64,000 nucleotides of DNA from Neelides folsomi (lineage: Eukaryota; Arthropoda; Collembola; Neelipleona; Neelidae). Shown here in pieces: positions 30,090 to 41,873 of this stretch. Numbering within the stretch: position 1 is the first letter of the stretch; each line of letters starts with the position of its first letter. The position numbers and the translations under genes were made by a program. The stretch lies in assembly GCA_034687125.1 (NCBI GenBank), contig JAQGBZ010000037.1, positions 247,224 to 311,223 of the forward strand, given 5' to 3'. Below the pieces are notes generated by a model. It searched no databases, was not told the origin of the DNA, and worked only from the letters and a program-made list of their open reading frames with translations.

Positions 30090-30626
30090 TACCGTTATCG
30101 TTCGAAAGAGAGCCCGGGCTCTCTTTAAATTATTTGGGTTCAAAGGGGGGCTCTCTTTCGAGCAGGGCTCTCTTTCGAGCATGGGCTTTCATTAAAAAAT
30201 CCAGAAATATTGTTCATTTAAATTTATTTATTTGGCGAATTAACAAAATAATTCATTTTAATCTTTCATTATTGAATTAAATTTCGCTTTTAGATTAATA
30301 ATTTTATATCCATACCTAATTCAAATTTTAGTTTTTCTATTCCCTGGCATGTTTTCGGTCAATACCAAATGCTCTACAGTTTTAGTTATACATTAATTTT
30401 CAGAATATTTAATAGTATAGAGTTTTAAAGAAATGGTTTAGAAATTTTAGTACTTTTAAAGAAAGTTAATTAATAATTAAAATTTAGGTATTTAGAGACG
30501 TATTTAATTAATATATCGTAATTTTGAATAAATTTATGAGTAGAGGGGGTGGGCTTTCTTTCGAGCATGGGCTCTCTTTAAAAAATTTAGCTTTACCCAT
30601 GGGCTCTCTTTCGAACGATAAAGGTA
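30090..30626. mobile_element. TA-flanked fold-back DNA element, non-coding
   Basis: The ends are inverted copies: TACCGTTATCGTTCGAAAGA at the left matches, on the other strand, TACCTTTATCGTTCGAAAGA at the right, each flanked by a TA dinucleotide (30088-30089 and 30627-30628) as for TA-targeting (Tc1/mariner-like) transposons. Subterminal regions contain six direct copies of GGGCTCTCTTT (starts 30116, 30148, 30165, 30551 variant, 30569, 30601), most followed by CGAGCA or CGAACG. The left end holds a 22-bp perfect palindrome at 30105-30126. The AT-rich interior (about 30,190-30,540) has no transposase-sized frame, so this is a non-autonomous fold-back/MITE-like element. The superfamily is inferred only from the TA flanks. 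Confidence 0.75.
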
Positions 30627-32934
30627 TATTCCATTTCTAGGGTTTGAAATCTTTGAAGGAATGATGCTAAATAATCCACACTCAAATACCCTTTGTATTT
30701 CTTTTCTTGTTTCTTTTGCTCTACCTATAACACTCATATGAGCGATTGAAAACAAACATATTCAGTGGTTCTATCTTTAATATTCCTTATGTGATGAGAG
30801 ATTCTAACAACCTAATAATTAACTGGTTAAGCCCATATACACATATCAGTTAAGTGACATAAGTATCCGCTGACTTGGATATCAGGATCTGTGAATAAGT
30901 TAAAGTGGAGGGAGGGTTGAAGCCAATAAGGCTTTTATATTTACTTCAGATGCGCACCTGTTGCTCACTTCCACACCCACTTGATGAGAAATGCCATCAA
31001 GTTGCAAATGAGAACGAACCAAATGGATTCATTTACATTTCCACCCCACAATCACTCTTTCACTCAAATGCTCCTACTATTATTAAACATTTTAATTAGG
31101 GCTACTTGTAGAGCAATCCGTTTAAATGTAAATCAGGGTCTGGCCAAGTCCTCCCTTTGACTTTAAATATAAACCATCCATATTACGTATTTCCTCTCTA
31201 CTTCTGTATTATTGTACGTAAAGGTAGAATTTGTAATCGTCTTAACATACCTCCCTAAGCTTCGTGCATTTATGTTTTGAAAGTATATTTATCATAAAGT
31301 TACAAAGATCATCAATGAGTGAGGAATTTAGGATATGGGATGGAGCATGTCATTAAAATAGCAGGGATCCAGGAACTAATAAATTAATAACACTAATAAA
31401 TATTTCTCAAGGAGAAAGAGATTGTTTTTGAAACTTACGCTGAAACCTGAAACAGATCTTATAAATCATAATAATTTAAATTACTGATCTAATTTTTACA
31501 ACAGTTGTTGAATGAGCCCAATTGGAAGATGTGACTCGAATTGAACGAATTAGGTTGCCCTATTGTTTTAGAAGCTTCTTCTTTAATCCATAGTTAGCTT
31601 CAACAGTCTGTAGTCTGTACGATCATATTCATAAGAACAAAGTATAAAAATTGGCGAATTTAATTAATAATTATGAAAGTCTCAATCCTTTCAGCTTTAG
31701 TAATCTTTATTTTTGTCTAATTAAATGAATGAATGAACTAAAAATACTGAATGGAAAATTATATTTTGCTTTGCGGTATTGAAATTGAACAGAATAATAT
31801 TTATAGAATTTAATGTTATTATAAACAAATTAGCAGAACTCGACTGAAGAGAGATAAAGGATTAAAAGATTTAAAAGATAATATATCTGTTAAATCCTAG
31901 AAAATCTTCATAAGCAGACATCTGTTTAATTAATCAAATTCAATATTTATCTTTTAGCTTAATAGCATGTCGAACAAGGAATGTACATATTCTCACATCC
32001 ATTTATGAATCTTATGAATAATTGAATAAAATATGAACGAGTGACTATTACATACATAGCTCATAGGTAGTATAATATTGTGTGGCGAATGTGCTTAGAT
32101 TGAAACTGGATAATTATTCACGGGTCTCTGAAGAATGCGAAGAAAACTTGGAATGAGAAAGGATCGTGGATGGCGCAAAGGTGTGATTCGTAACGTTCCT
32201 TTTCCTTCCGCATGTCACCTTCGACATTTCTCCTCACCCTATTGTAACCTCTGGTATGTGGTCTTCGTAGTTCGGTGGAGAGCGAATAGGTAAATACTTG
32301 TAGGTTAAAGTCTTAGGTTAAAGTAGGTTTATGTTCATTGAAAGATGAGTCATCTGACACTCCTCCACCACCTTTGGTAAGAGGAGGAGGATGAGATGGA
32401 GGACACAAAGAAAACTCATCTCACCCTCCTGTTCCAGATCGTAAATGATGAGGTTACCTTCTCCCAATCCATTCATGTCCACTCAAAACCGTCCCTTTGA
32501 GAAGAGTTCTTTCCCAAAGAATATTTACGACTTTCCTCAAATCACACACATTTACCTTTATGTTTTCTTCGTCCTTCTAGGGTCTGGATTTTAAATTCAT
32601 CTCCCGTCGATCCTCCTCCGCCTTTTTACTTCTTCCAACATGAAAATGGTGTTTCTTTTGTAATTGTTATGTTACCCACAAATGATACTTTATTTTTAAA
32701 ATTTTTACATCTTGCATTCCATGAAAAAGAGAATATAATGACAATTGTAAAATGGAAAAGTAAATGGTCTTTAAAGGAAAAAGACTTTTATGTAGTTGTT
32801 AAAAGATTTGAGAATTTAAATACAACTAAAATGTGTAAACAGCAAACTTATAAATGCAAATGTCGATTGATGTAAATGTGATTAAATAATTTATGTGCGT
32901 TCTGTGCGTAATACATGTTACTATAAAAAAATTT
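30627..32934. other. intergenic DNA, nothing recognised
   Basis: AT-rich sequence between two inverted-repeat elements. It contains a less AT-rich patch at about 32,090-32,640 resembling the left block. No coding exon or RNA gene was found. Confidence 0.5.
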
Positions 32935-32936
32935 TA

Positions 32937-33540
32937 TTCCAGCCCGGAAAGGACGTGAGTTTGAACGAATCGCTAAAATATTATTGAAAATGCATATGAG
33001 TATTAACTATCTAAACTCGTCTATCTCAGATTAGATTTTAATTTTTCCGTTTCTAAAGATTTCTGTATATTACTTTTTACAATAATTTAATATTTATGAA
33101 GTTATTCAAATATTATAGCAAATATAGGGGTAAAATGAGTAATATAATAATCATATCAACATATTACATTATCCGTTACTCTTTGTTTTTCTCTCATTCG
33201 TTTCATGAGAAAATTTTTTCTTTTCGCTTAAATTCATTTCTTCTTAACTTCTATTGCATTACGTTCAATTAATCAAAATGGTCTAGTATATAAATCTATT
33301 TTAATTGATGTACTATCATGAGAAACTTATAATTTTATGAAATCGAAATTTTAATAATAAAATAAATCTTTAGAAATGGGAAAATTAAAATCTAATTCTG
33401 AGATAGACGGGTTTAAATTGTTAATACTCATATGTTGGGCCCAGGAAACTCTTGTGCAAGTTACCATGTAAGCCCCATCATGAGCATTTTCAATAATAAT
33501 TTAGTGGTTCGTTCAAACTCACGTCCTTTCCGGGCTGGGA
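32937..33540. mobile_element. 604-bp TA-flanked inverted-repeat element
   Basis: The left arm (32937-33062) and right arm (33364-33540) are inverted copies over about 125 bp. The outer ends read TTCCAGCCCGGAAAGGACGT and, on the opposite strand at the right, TCCCAGCCCGGAAAGGACGT. TA dinucleotides flank both ends (32935-32936, 33541-33542). The right arm carries 50 extra bases (33434-33483) absent from the left arm: a later insertion, or a deletion on the left. The 300-bp centre is AT-rich with no transposase frame, so the element is non-autonomous and would need a transposase in trans. A Tc1/mariner-like origin is inferred from the TA flanks. Confidence 0.8.
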
Positions 33541-33542
33541 TA

Positions 33543-34294
33543 AATCTCAAAAATACACTTAACAGAAATTTTTGTCATAATTTTTTGCATGGTGAAATTG
33601 TGATTGTCTTATATTATGCATTTGTAATGTTCCAAATTATTTTCTCTAATAACAATAATGAGGTGTTCTAAATTGAACCATTCATGTAAAAGTTTATAAT
33701 GAATATTCGAATAGTGAAATTGATTTTTAACTTTCATAGTATTTTCATTTTTATTAAAATTACGCTGCACCTGCTTTCAATATCAATTATCAATAATTTA
33801 TAACAATATTTTCAACAATGATTTATGATGTTAAATGATGTCAAATAAAAATAACAAATTTTTATCAAAATAAAATTAACTTAATTTAATAAACAATTTT
33901 GATCCTTTTTAATAATGTTACTTACAATATAATTCTTTGCCCATTTATAGTCCACGTATGTCAAAATACATAATTGAGTTTTAAATTGCTGCACTAATTT
34001 TAATCAACAATGAAATAAAATCCTGAACTTATTGGAACTTCGATGCAAGATAAGAACTTCTGACTTTTGTAAATTTTTTAGAATTATAGGATGACTAATT
34101 AATGAGAACTGATTCATAATTAAATTATGTCTTAATGTTTGTTAGTAGTTAATTATTAGAGTATATTATTTTTGGATGTGAAGTTAAAGATGGACTTTGC
34201 TTCACAGTCCTTTGAGTAAATGAAGCGAAGAAAGGAAGAGAGAAATAGAGAAGAAGGTCCCTTTGGTCTTTGCATACATCTTCAACTAGCTCTC
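33543..34294. other. 3' flank of the FKBP gene, AT-rich
   Basis: Very AT-rich sequence between the inverted-repeat element and the FKBP stop codon. It should include the FKBP 3' untranslated region, but I see no clear AATAAA on the minus strand close to the stop. No other feature was recognised. Confidence 0.4.
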
Positions 34295-36092
34295 TCATAG
34301 CTCGTCATGTTTGGGGCCAGAAAACTCTTCATGAGTAATAAATCCGTTTTTGTCTCCGTCTTCATGTTGGAAGATTTCTTCGACAAGTTTGTCATGATCT
34401 TCAAGGGCCTTCTTAACTTCATCATTTTCCTCATCAGCTCCTTCGTTCTTCATTGTTTCCATTTGTTTCTTAAGGTAATCGCTTACCTATTTTTAAAACA
34501 AAAATCATTACTTTCTCCCTTCACACAAACATTGATTGTTATCTATTTGAACTGACAGGGGTGAGTCAAGTTGGGCAACAGAAGGAGCTAAAGAATGCTT
34601 AAGTATACAGAGACACGTTCTTCGAATAAATCGTTTCCTAATAAGCTAACTAAAATAGAGAAAATTGAAAAATCCTAATAATGCATCGTTGAAAAGACCC
34701 TTGTTTACTTAAAATAGAAAAGAAAATGTATTTATTTTCTATCTTTAAATCCCAACCCTCTTGGGCTAATGAATAAATAATGATGATGAGGGGAAGTTTT
34801 GAGAAGAAATACTTTCAAACCAATTTCCTTATTTATAGAAAAAACTAATGGGAAACTTATTGCTTTTCATCTTATTGTTCTTATCTTGAAGATTTGTATT
34901 CTTTTTAAATTCGAATGGTTTTAAAGGGATCACAGATAACATTAAAATAAATTAAATTCATTTTCTATTGTACGATTTAAATTATTTAAATATTAAAAAC
35001 AAAAAGAACTAATAGTTAAAGTGAAAAAACTGACTGTTGATGTTTCATAATGTAAAAAATTATAAGTTACCTATAATACACATCAAATGGTGTCAAATAA
35101 CTGTTTTAACTCGTCCTTTCTTATCTCTGAATTCCAAGCTCGATAACAATACTAACATTCTAATTCTAAACTATCATAAAAGTTGTGATCATATTTCACA
35201 TTGAATATTAGCATCAACATTTGGCACACAAAACTTTAATGAGCTTTCTAATTCAATATTACTTACTTCTTCTCTTGAAAGTTGTGCATCGGCATTAGAA
35301 TCAATTTCTTTAAATACATTAACCACCGGAGGCGCAGTTTCGATTTTGAGCAGTTCTGTTTCGAACACAAGTGTAGCACCTAAAAAACAAAAGAAAATTT
35401 TTGTCACAAACCCATTAAACATGATTCATAAAATTAACTTTCTAAACTATTTAAAAATTAAAATCCAATATAGAAAGTCTGTTCAGTTTCACTAAATACA
35501 ATACAATTACATGTGTAATTTAATAACAATTTATATTTTATCATAATCAAGAAAAGTAAATGGATATAATAAATAATATAAGTAAATGCGTCAAATGTGA
35601 TAATCCTATAACATAAAGATGCAATAATTATAAATTAATGAAAATTTTAAATGTTTTACCCGGAGGAATAACTTCTCCAGCACCATGTTCACCGTAACCC
35701 AAATGACTTGGAACGACCAGTCGTCGTTTTTCTCCTATACACATGTCCAATAATCCCTCGTCCCATCCCTTCACTACTTGTCCAACTCCAATTTGGAATG
35801 TAAAAGGTTGATTTCGGTCAAGACTGAAATATAAAATAAAATTAATCAATGATTTAAAACATTGTAAAGATTCATTAAAAAAAGATTATTACCTTGAATC
35901 AAATTGCTTTCCATCTTCAAAAGTTCCCTTGTAATGCATCGTGAGTAATTGTCCTTTCTGTGTCTTTTGTGTACATTCATCCGGTACAAATGTTTTTTCG
36001 ATCTGGAGTTCTGGAAGTGGATCGTCAGCGAGGACGAAAAAGCACATCGTGCCGGTGAGGAGGATTATTGCAAAAATATGTAGACTCTTCAT
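34295..36092 (-). CDS. ER-lumenal FKBP-type prolyl isomerase with EF-hands (FKBP14-like)
   Basis: Four coding exons on the minus strand (36092-35893, 35823-35660, 35379-35267, 34486-34295) join in frame to 222 residues, close to the usual length of FKBP14. Residues 1-22 are a signal peptide. The FKBP fold covers about 40-135 and keeps the pocket residues: Tyr of MHY, Phe-Asp of FDSS, Val-Val and Trp of VVKGW, Tyr of LGYG, Phe of VFE. Two canonical EF-hand loops lie at 148-159 and 202-213. The C-terminus is HDEL, an ER-retention signal. The family catalyses prolyl cis-trans isomerisation on secretory proteins such as collagens, with Ca2+-binding EF-hands. A TATAAA box lies about 115 bp upstream. 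Introns are 69, 280 and 780 bp. FKBP7 is the alternative ortholog; the FKBP+2EF+HDEL plan is certain, the exact ortholog less so. Confidence 0.95.
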
Positions 36093-36206
36093 TTTGAGAA
36101 TTTTAAACGAGGTTTAATATGGCTTTAAAAGAAGAGAACTTTAGGGAGCTTGTAACTCAATATGTTCCAAGCACTTTAACTAACGTATGGAATGGAAGCA
36201 CTCCGA

Positions 36207-36212
36207 TTTATA
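36207..36212 (-). promoter_or_regulatory. TATA box of the FKBP gene
   Basis: TATAAA on the minus strand, 115 bp upstream of the FKBP start codon. Transcription would be expected to start about 30 bp downstream, near 36,180, leaving a roughly 90-nt leader with no need of an upstream intron. Confidence 0.5.
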
Positions 36213-36787
36213 AGTGTTGTCACTTGTCGAGCAACTCGAGCCAATTAACTATTTCTCACTCTAGAGGACAAATTTTTGACTTTTGAACTAATTTTAAGTA
36301 CTTTGGGATTAGAAGAGGGAGTTAAGTTAGGATTATTAGCGACGTGGTAGTTGGCTGAGCAGGTAAGGTTGTTGACATGGGTCGACAGGGCAGTCGTGGA
36401 TTGGATGAACCGGCCCTCAAGGAGTGGCCAAGAAATCTCTTCAGGTGAGATGGGCCGGCAGGTGAGGTGGCAAAGGCTCAAGATTCAAGCTATTCGATTC
36501 AGATGGCATCGAACCACGCTGGATCCTTTATGTATACCAAACATATACATTTCACAACTCGACGCAATATAATATAATAGAACGGCGATATGCACTGCAC
36601 TGCACGAAGAGCAGATTCAATGAAATTAAATGTAGCAAACTGCGTTTAAACTTATGTTTCTGTTTTATTTCTCTTTTATACTATCTCTCATACGTATTAT
36701 TATGCAATCTGTAAAGTATTAAAGATGCTTGATCATGATGATTTAACAAAATTATTTTTAATAATGAAATTATTTCCAATTGAGTTA
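36213..36787. other. upstream region of FKBP with a GC-rich patch
   Basis: Contains the FKBP promoter and, at about 36,335-36,530, a patch clearly less AT-rich than its surroundings, with repeated GGCC/GGTGAG-type words. Open frames in both directions here (for example 36481-36245 minus) match nothing I know. No tRNA: a GGTTCGATGCC stretch on the minus strand resembles a B box but has no partner A box. Confidence 0.35.
36341..36347 (+). promoter_or_regulatory. GACGTGG, UPR-element-like site upstream of FKBP
   Basis: GACGTGG (preceded by C) differs at one position from the TGACGTGG element bound by XBP1/ATF6-type factors in ER-stress genes. It is about 130 bp upstream of the TATA box of an ER chaperone gene. 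Position and target class fit, but a 7-bp match alone is weak evidence. Confidence 0.2.
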
Positions 36788-36933
36788 CTCTCCTGTCGTT
36801 CGAATTCTTGACATCCCGCGTTTTAGAACAGCATTTAGATTAACATATTTTACAATCTATAATAATTAAAGTTATGTCAATCTAAATGCTGTTCTTAAAA
36901 CTCGGGATGTCAAGAGCTTAAACGACGCGAGAT
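36788..36933. mobile_element. 146-bp hairpin MITE flanked by TA
   Basis: The two halves are inverted copies. The left arm (about 36,795-36,845) includes TTGACATCCCG and AACAGCATTTAGATT; the right arm (about 36,875-36,926) carries the reverse complements with few mismatches. The loop is about 30 bp of AT-rich DNA. Weaker complementarity extends to TA dinucleotides at 36786-36787 and 36934-36935, the likely target duplication. It cannot encode a protein and fits a miniature inverted-repeat transposable element. Confidence 0.75.
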
Positions 36934-36935
36934 TA

Positions 36936-38581
36936 AGTAGATATTTATTTCTCATAACAGAAGCAATAATTTGTATACCTTATTTTCACACATATTTTAA
37001 TTTACAATACTTTATATTTGGATTAGTGTGATTCTCGCTGGTGAACAACAAAGATAATGATATTGAAATGATGATTAATGATTACAGAAAAATAAATATT
37101 GATTTAAAGGTATACCAATATGTATGATGCTATTATTAAAGAAAATATTGCTTAAATTGTGATGAATATAGCTAATCAAAATTATTTTTTAATAAAACTA
37201 TTTTGCAATGAATATAATTTGATGATAATATATTATATCATTTTTATTATTGGTTAATCAAATAAAAGCTACAATTTATTACTTATTAATGAACAATTTT
37301 AACAATTTTATGCTATATTGAGCTAGTTATTTATAATGGAAATACAAGTATACATGTGATACTTAAATTTAACAAGTATAAATAATGGTACACAATAACG
37401 ATGATGACAAAGATGAGATTAATAGGTAATGTCGAAAAAGTTGAAATGAGTAAATGAATCTGCCTTCCTCAATTCAAGAAAACTTTATCACAAAAAGTAA
37501 AGTTAATGGAAATGCATAAGCCCTTCAGATAAGATTATATGATTATTAATTAAATAAGATTCCCATTAATAAATATTGGAAAGAATACAATTTACAAAAA
37601 TCAATAATAATTTGTAGGAATAATTTTACCTTAATATAAAAAAAGCAAATTGAGACCACGATTATTGATGAAATGAGCATAGAATGTTTTCAAATTTTTT
37701 TAGTAAATCAAATAAGAATCGTTTCATAAAATTTTTAAATGAGTAGTTCATGAATTCTATAAAATATGTAGCTTCATTGAATTTACTTTAAAATTATTTA
37801 TCAATATCAGAATATTCAGCTCTCATGATATGTAATTTTCGGCAAATAGTATTTTTGGGCAGCGTGAGTTTTTGGACTATAATATTTCTTATAATAAGTT
37901 ATTTTAACAACTCCATTATATAATATAGTGATATAATCCAAGTAGCTTAAATACATACGATGCTTGCCTATCCCAATATATTTATGAGTTCAGCAATAAA
38001 ACAAAATTTCTAAAAAATTGGGTGCATTAACATAAAATTTGGAATTATTAGCCAAGCTTTAAATAACTAATTGTAGAGGGTTGGTTATGTCTTATCGTTA
38101 AAACTTACACGCAACCAAATAATTACCAGTAATACTATTTAACTAATATCTAAGGACAGAACCACAAATACGTTACAACATAATTAAACTGAATGTGTAC
38201 CTTATCTGTAATATTTTAATTCATATTTAATGAATTTAAAACTATAAGTTTGTACTACATCATAATGTTACTTTAAAATAATTTTCAGGCCTCTAACCTT
38301 AACCAGTTATTTGAGTTATCGCCATAAGATAATCTATACATAATTAAACTTGCTATTATTAAAATAAGTGTAATCTACAATATTTACAATATATTTAATA
38401 TATATTGATAATTTCTATTTAATAGTATGTCTCTTTGTATAATAATCACTTCATTAAATGATAATATAATATGTATTAGATATTACTTTCAATACCAGCG
38501 CATTTTTATAATTTCTAGTCGCTTCAATTTTTCTTCATTTATATGCTACCTACTACATTCCTAAGATTGGAATTTGATTTT
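36936..38581. other. intergenic DNA between AcCoA synthetase 3' end and FKBP upstream region
   Basis: Extremely AT-rich, no coding exon or RNA gene recognised. The part next to 38582 should hold the 3' untranslated region of the acetyl-CoA synthetase gene; ATATAAATG on the minus strand about 45 nt after the stop is only a weak poly(A)-signal-like word. Confidence 0.4.
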
Positions 38582-41500
38582 TCAAGCTTTTGGCTTATGA
38601 TCCAAAAGGATTTGAATTACGCCTTCATCGGCCATTGTGCTTGTATCTCCAAAATCCATGTCGTTCGCAGCAATTTTTCTCAAAATTCGCCTCATAATTT
38701 TCCCAGATCTTGTTTTTGGAAGAGCAGGAGCATTTTGGATTACTTCTGGAGCTGCAAAGCCCCCAATTTTCTCTCGAACTAAATTAGAATTTAAAAGTGT
38801 TGAACAATTAATATTGTTTTTAGTTTGTTTGATTTTAGAGATATACAGTAAGTATTTAACAATAACTAAATTAATAAATGAATATAGGACTAGCTACCAA
38901 CCTTTAAGTTTAAGTTCACTGACGAGTTGATCCGAGAATGAAAATCCGTCTCGAAGAGTGACAAAGCAATAAATGGCTTCACCTTTGACATTATGGTTCA
39001 TAGAAACGACTGCCGATTCAGCGATTGCTTTATGTTCAATTAAAGCAGATTCAACTTGGGCCGTGCTGAGTAAATGCCCTGAAACGTTGAGCATATCATC
39101 GACTCTTCCTGTTATCCACAAATAGCCATCTTCATCTCTCTTCGCACCTAAAAATAAATAAATAATGATTCATTCATCATTAATATATCAAAGTTTCTAA
39201 TGATTGAATATTGAATGCAGTATTTAATTTGAGGTTTTTAGTCACGTAATCTAAAAGAAGTTCAATTAAGTGATACGCAAATTAATATATATGAGATATT
39301 ACACAAATCAATTAAAAATTAAATCGTTACCATCTCCTGTGCAGTAGTATCCATTGAACTTTTTGAAATATGTTGTTTCGAATCGCTCATGATCTCCATA
39401 CACTGTTTAATTAAAATTATGAAAATTAAACAAGTTATAATTATTATTATTATTATAACAATAATTAACAAGCAATTCTTGAATAAAATGGTTTTACCTG
39501 TTCGCATAATACCGGGCCATGGCTGAGAGAAAACGAGATATCCCTCTCCAGGCCCTTCAATCACTTTGCCTTCTTCAGTAAGAAGAACCGGAACCACACC
39601 GAAGAACGGGAATGTTGCAGATCCAGGTTTAGTTGGGGTTGCACCGGGTAATGGAGTTAAAACATGACCACCAGTCTCCGTTTGCCAAAATGTATCCACA
39701 ATGGGACAACGGGCATCACCAACAACGTTGTTATACCATAGCCAGGCTTCGGGATTTATGGGTTCTCCAACTGTTCCAAGAACCTTCAATGAATCCCGGT
39801 TATGCCTATAATTCAATAATTTCAAATTTTAGTATCGCTCTCTTAATTTGTCACATAATGTAATTTTTAGAATAAGAATTTTTACGCTTTAACAAAATTG
39901 TCTCCAAATTTCATCAGAGATCGAATAGCTGTTGGAGCCGTATAGAATTGATTCACTTTGTATTTTTCAATTACAGCCCAGAACCTTGAATTATTCGGGT
40001 AAAATGGAGTACCTTCGAACTATTTGATAAAAAAGAATATTTTATTGTTAGCATTAGAACATTAATTAATATAATAATTAATTAATTACAATGATAGAAG
40101 TAGCTCCATTTGCAAGAGGACCGTAGCAAACGTAGCTGTGGCCAGTAATCCATCCAACATCAGCAGTGCACCAATAAACGTCATCTAAAATTAAATATAA
40201 TTTATAAGAAGTGATTGATAGCGTTAAATATTATGACTTAATCATAATTAATCATTGTGTGTTCATACTTGGATGATAATCAAAAACGTATTTAAATGTC
40301 GTTGCCACATAGAGGAGATAGCCACCACAGGAATGAAGAACTCCTTTCGGCTTACCAGTAGAACCGCTGAGAATAAATACAAATTATAGTAAGTTTAAGA
40401 AAAAATAATTTATAAACTCATGACAGTCGAATCATTTTACCTTGTGTAAAGCATGAAAAGAGGATCTTCGCAATCAATCCATTCAGGAGTGCATTCTTCA
40501 GATGCGTCTTCCATTAATTCATGCCACCATTTGTCTACTGTAGGATTGAAAGGAACCTAAATAAATAGTAAAAACAATTATAGAAAGATATTTTAAAAGA
40601 ATTTACAAACCCATATTTTATTTAAAATACTAATCATTCCTATAATATTAATTGGAACTTAAAGTCACCTCGCAATCATATTGAGTTTTCTTTGTATCAT
40701 TGGAGTTCGAGTCATCTTCAGGTTTGCTTGAGGCCAACCTTGAAAGATGTTTTACAACAATGCACGTTTCAATGGAATGTCCCTTTTCTTTGCAAAGTTC
40801 CAGAGCCTATTATGTCAATATTGAATTAGAAAAAACACAACATAATTTATTTGTTAAGACAGTGTAGATGAAATTGATAACCATCTAACCTTATCGCAGA
40901 TTTCTTTGAGATGGATGATTTTATCTCCACGCCATACTCCGTCAGTTGTCACCAAAGCGGCACACTTTCCATCCAACATTCGTTCAGCAAGGGAATCAGC
41001 GGAAAACCCGGCAAACTATTACAAAGGAAAATGCTATTAAACTCAAATTTTTTTTTATAGATAATCATAATTATAAATATGAACTTGAACTTATGTACAA
41101 CTACAACTAAAGTCAATTTATTAAAATTGGTTAATTTACCACAACGGAATGTACTGCTCCAATACGGGCACATGCCAAAAGAGTAACAACAGCATCAACG
41201 ATCATCGGCATGTAAACGCCAACTCGATCTCCCTTCTTGATTCCAATAGATTTGAGAACATTTGAAAACTTGCAAACTTCTTTTTGAAGTTCTCCATATG
41301 TAATGGTACTGGAGTCTTTCGGATCGTTTCCTTCCCTAATAAGAAAAAATACATTATGAAAGAAAAATTAAAATTGAAGGTATTTAATTATCATTTCATT
41401 TTTCAATTTTGTACCAGTAATATGCAATCGTGTCCTTGAACCCATGTTTCTCTATGTTATGGTCAAGGACATTGTAACAAATATTCGTCTTTGCTCCTTC

Positions 41501-41873
41501 CATCCATTTAATGGAGATTGGGCCTTTTTCAGTATCAAAGTTGTAATCAAGGAATTTCTTTCCTTCAGGTTGTTCGCTTTCGAAATGAAATTGCTTCGCG
41601 ATGTTTTTCCAAAACTCTTCAGGGTTTTTGATCGACTTTTCATACATTTCCTTGTATTCGTCCATTGATTTGATGTGGGCATTTTTTGAAATGGACTCTG
41701 GAGGATCGAAAAACTGGAAATATAAAGTTAACAATTAATTTATTTTAAAAAACTATTAATTATTCTATTATTTTTACGACCTTATAAATTGATAGTTAAA
41801 CTTTAAGCATCAAAAATTATGTTACCTCAGTTGGAGCAGTTTCATTTCCGTTCAAGGTGTCCTCCTGCCCCAT
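38582..41873 (-). CDS. acetyl-CoA synthetase (AMP-forming), cytosolic type
   Basis: Thirteen coding exons on the minus strand (41873-41826, 41713-41415, 41335-41140, 41015-40890, 40806-40669, 40556-40441, 40366-40269, 40184-40090, 40019-39886, 39805-39498, 39402-39331, 39147-38902, 38778-38582) give 690 residues, near the usual length of ACSS2. The enzyme makes acetyl-CoA from acetate, ATP and CoA. Core motifs are intact: A3 loop [12 protein letters not shown] (306-317), A5 [10 protein letters not shown] (454-463), A8 hinge GYLWITGR (551-558), and the A10 lysine in PKTRSGK (Lys652). No mitochondrial leader is visible at MGQEDTLNG, so a cytosolic/nuclear form is inferred. All but the first intron pair are about 60-160 bp. 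A TTTTTAG acceptor-like site lies 4 nt before the ATG, so the leader is spliced. One donor (38901) begins GTTGGT, weaker than its neighbours. Confidence 0.97.
39438..39458. repeat. ATT microsatellite in an AcCoA synthetase intron
   Basis: Short ATT run within the 95-bp intron between exons 10 and 11; a likely length polymorphism. Confidence 0.7.

Noticed and set aside
36480-36540. GGTTCGATGCC on the minus strand, similar to a tRNA B box
   Set aside because: No A box at the right distance and no cloverleaf can be drawn.
39319-39825. Single 168-codon frame taken as a stand-alone protein
   Set aside because: Its first part is exon 10 of acetyl-CoA synthetase; the rest reads through the intron after the donor at 39497.
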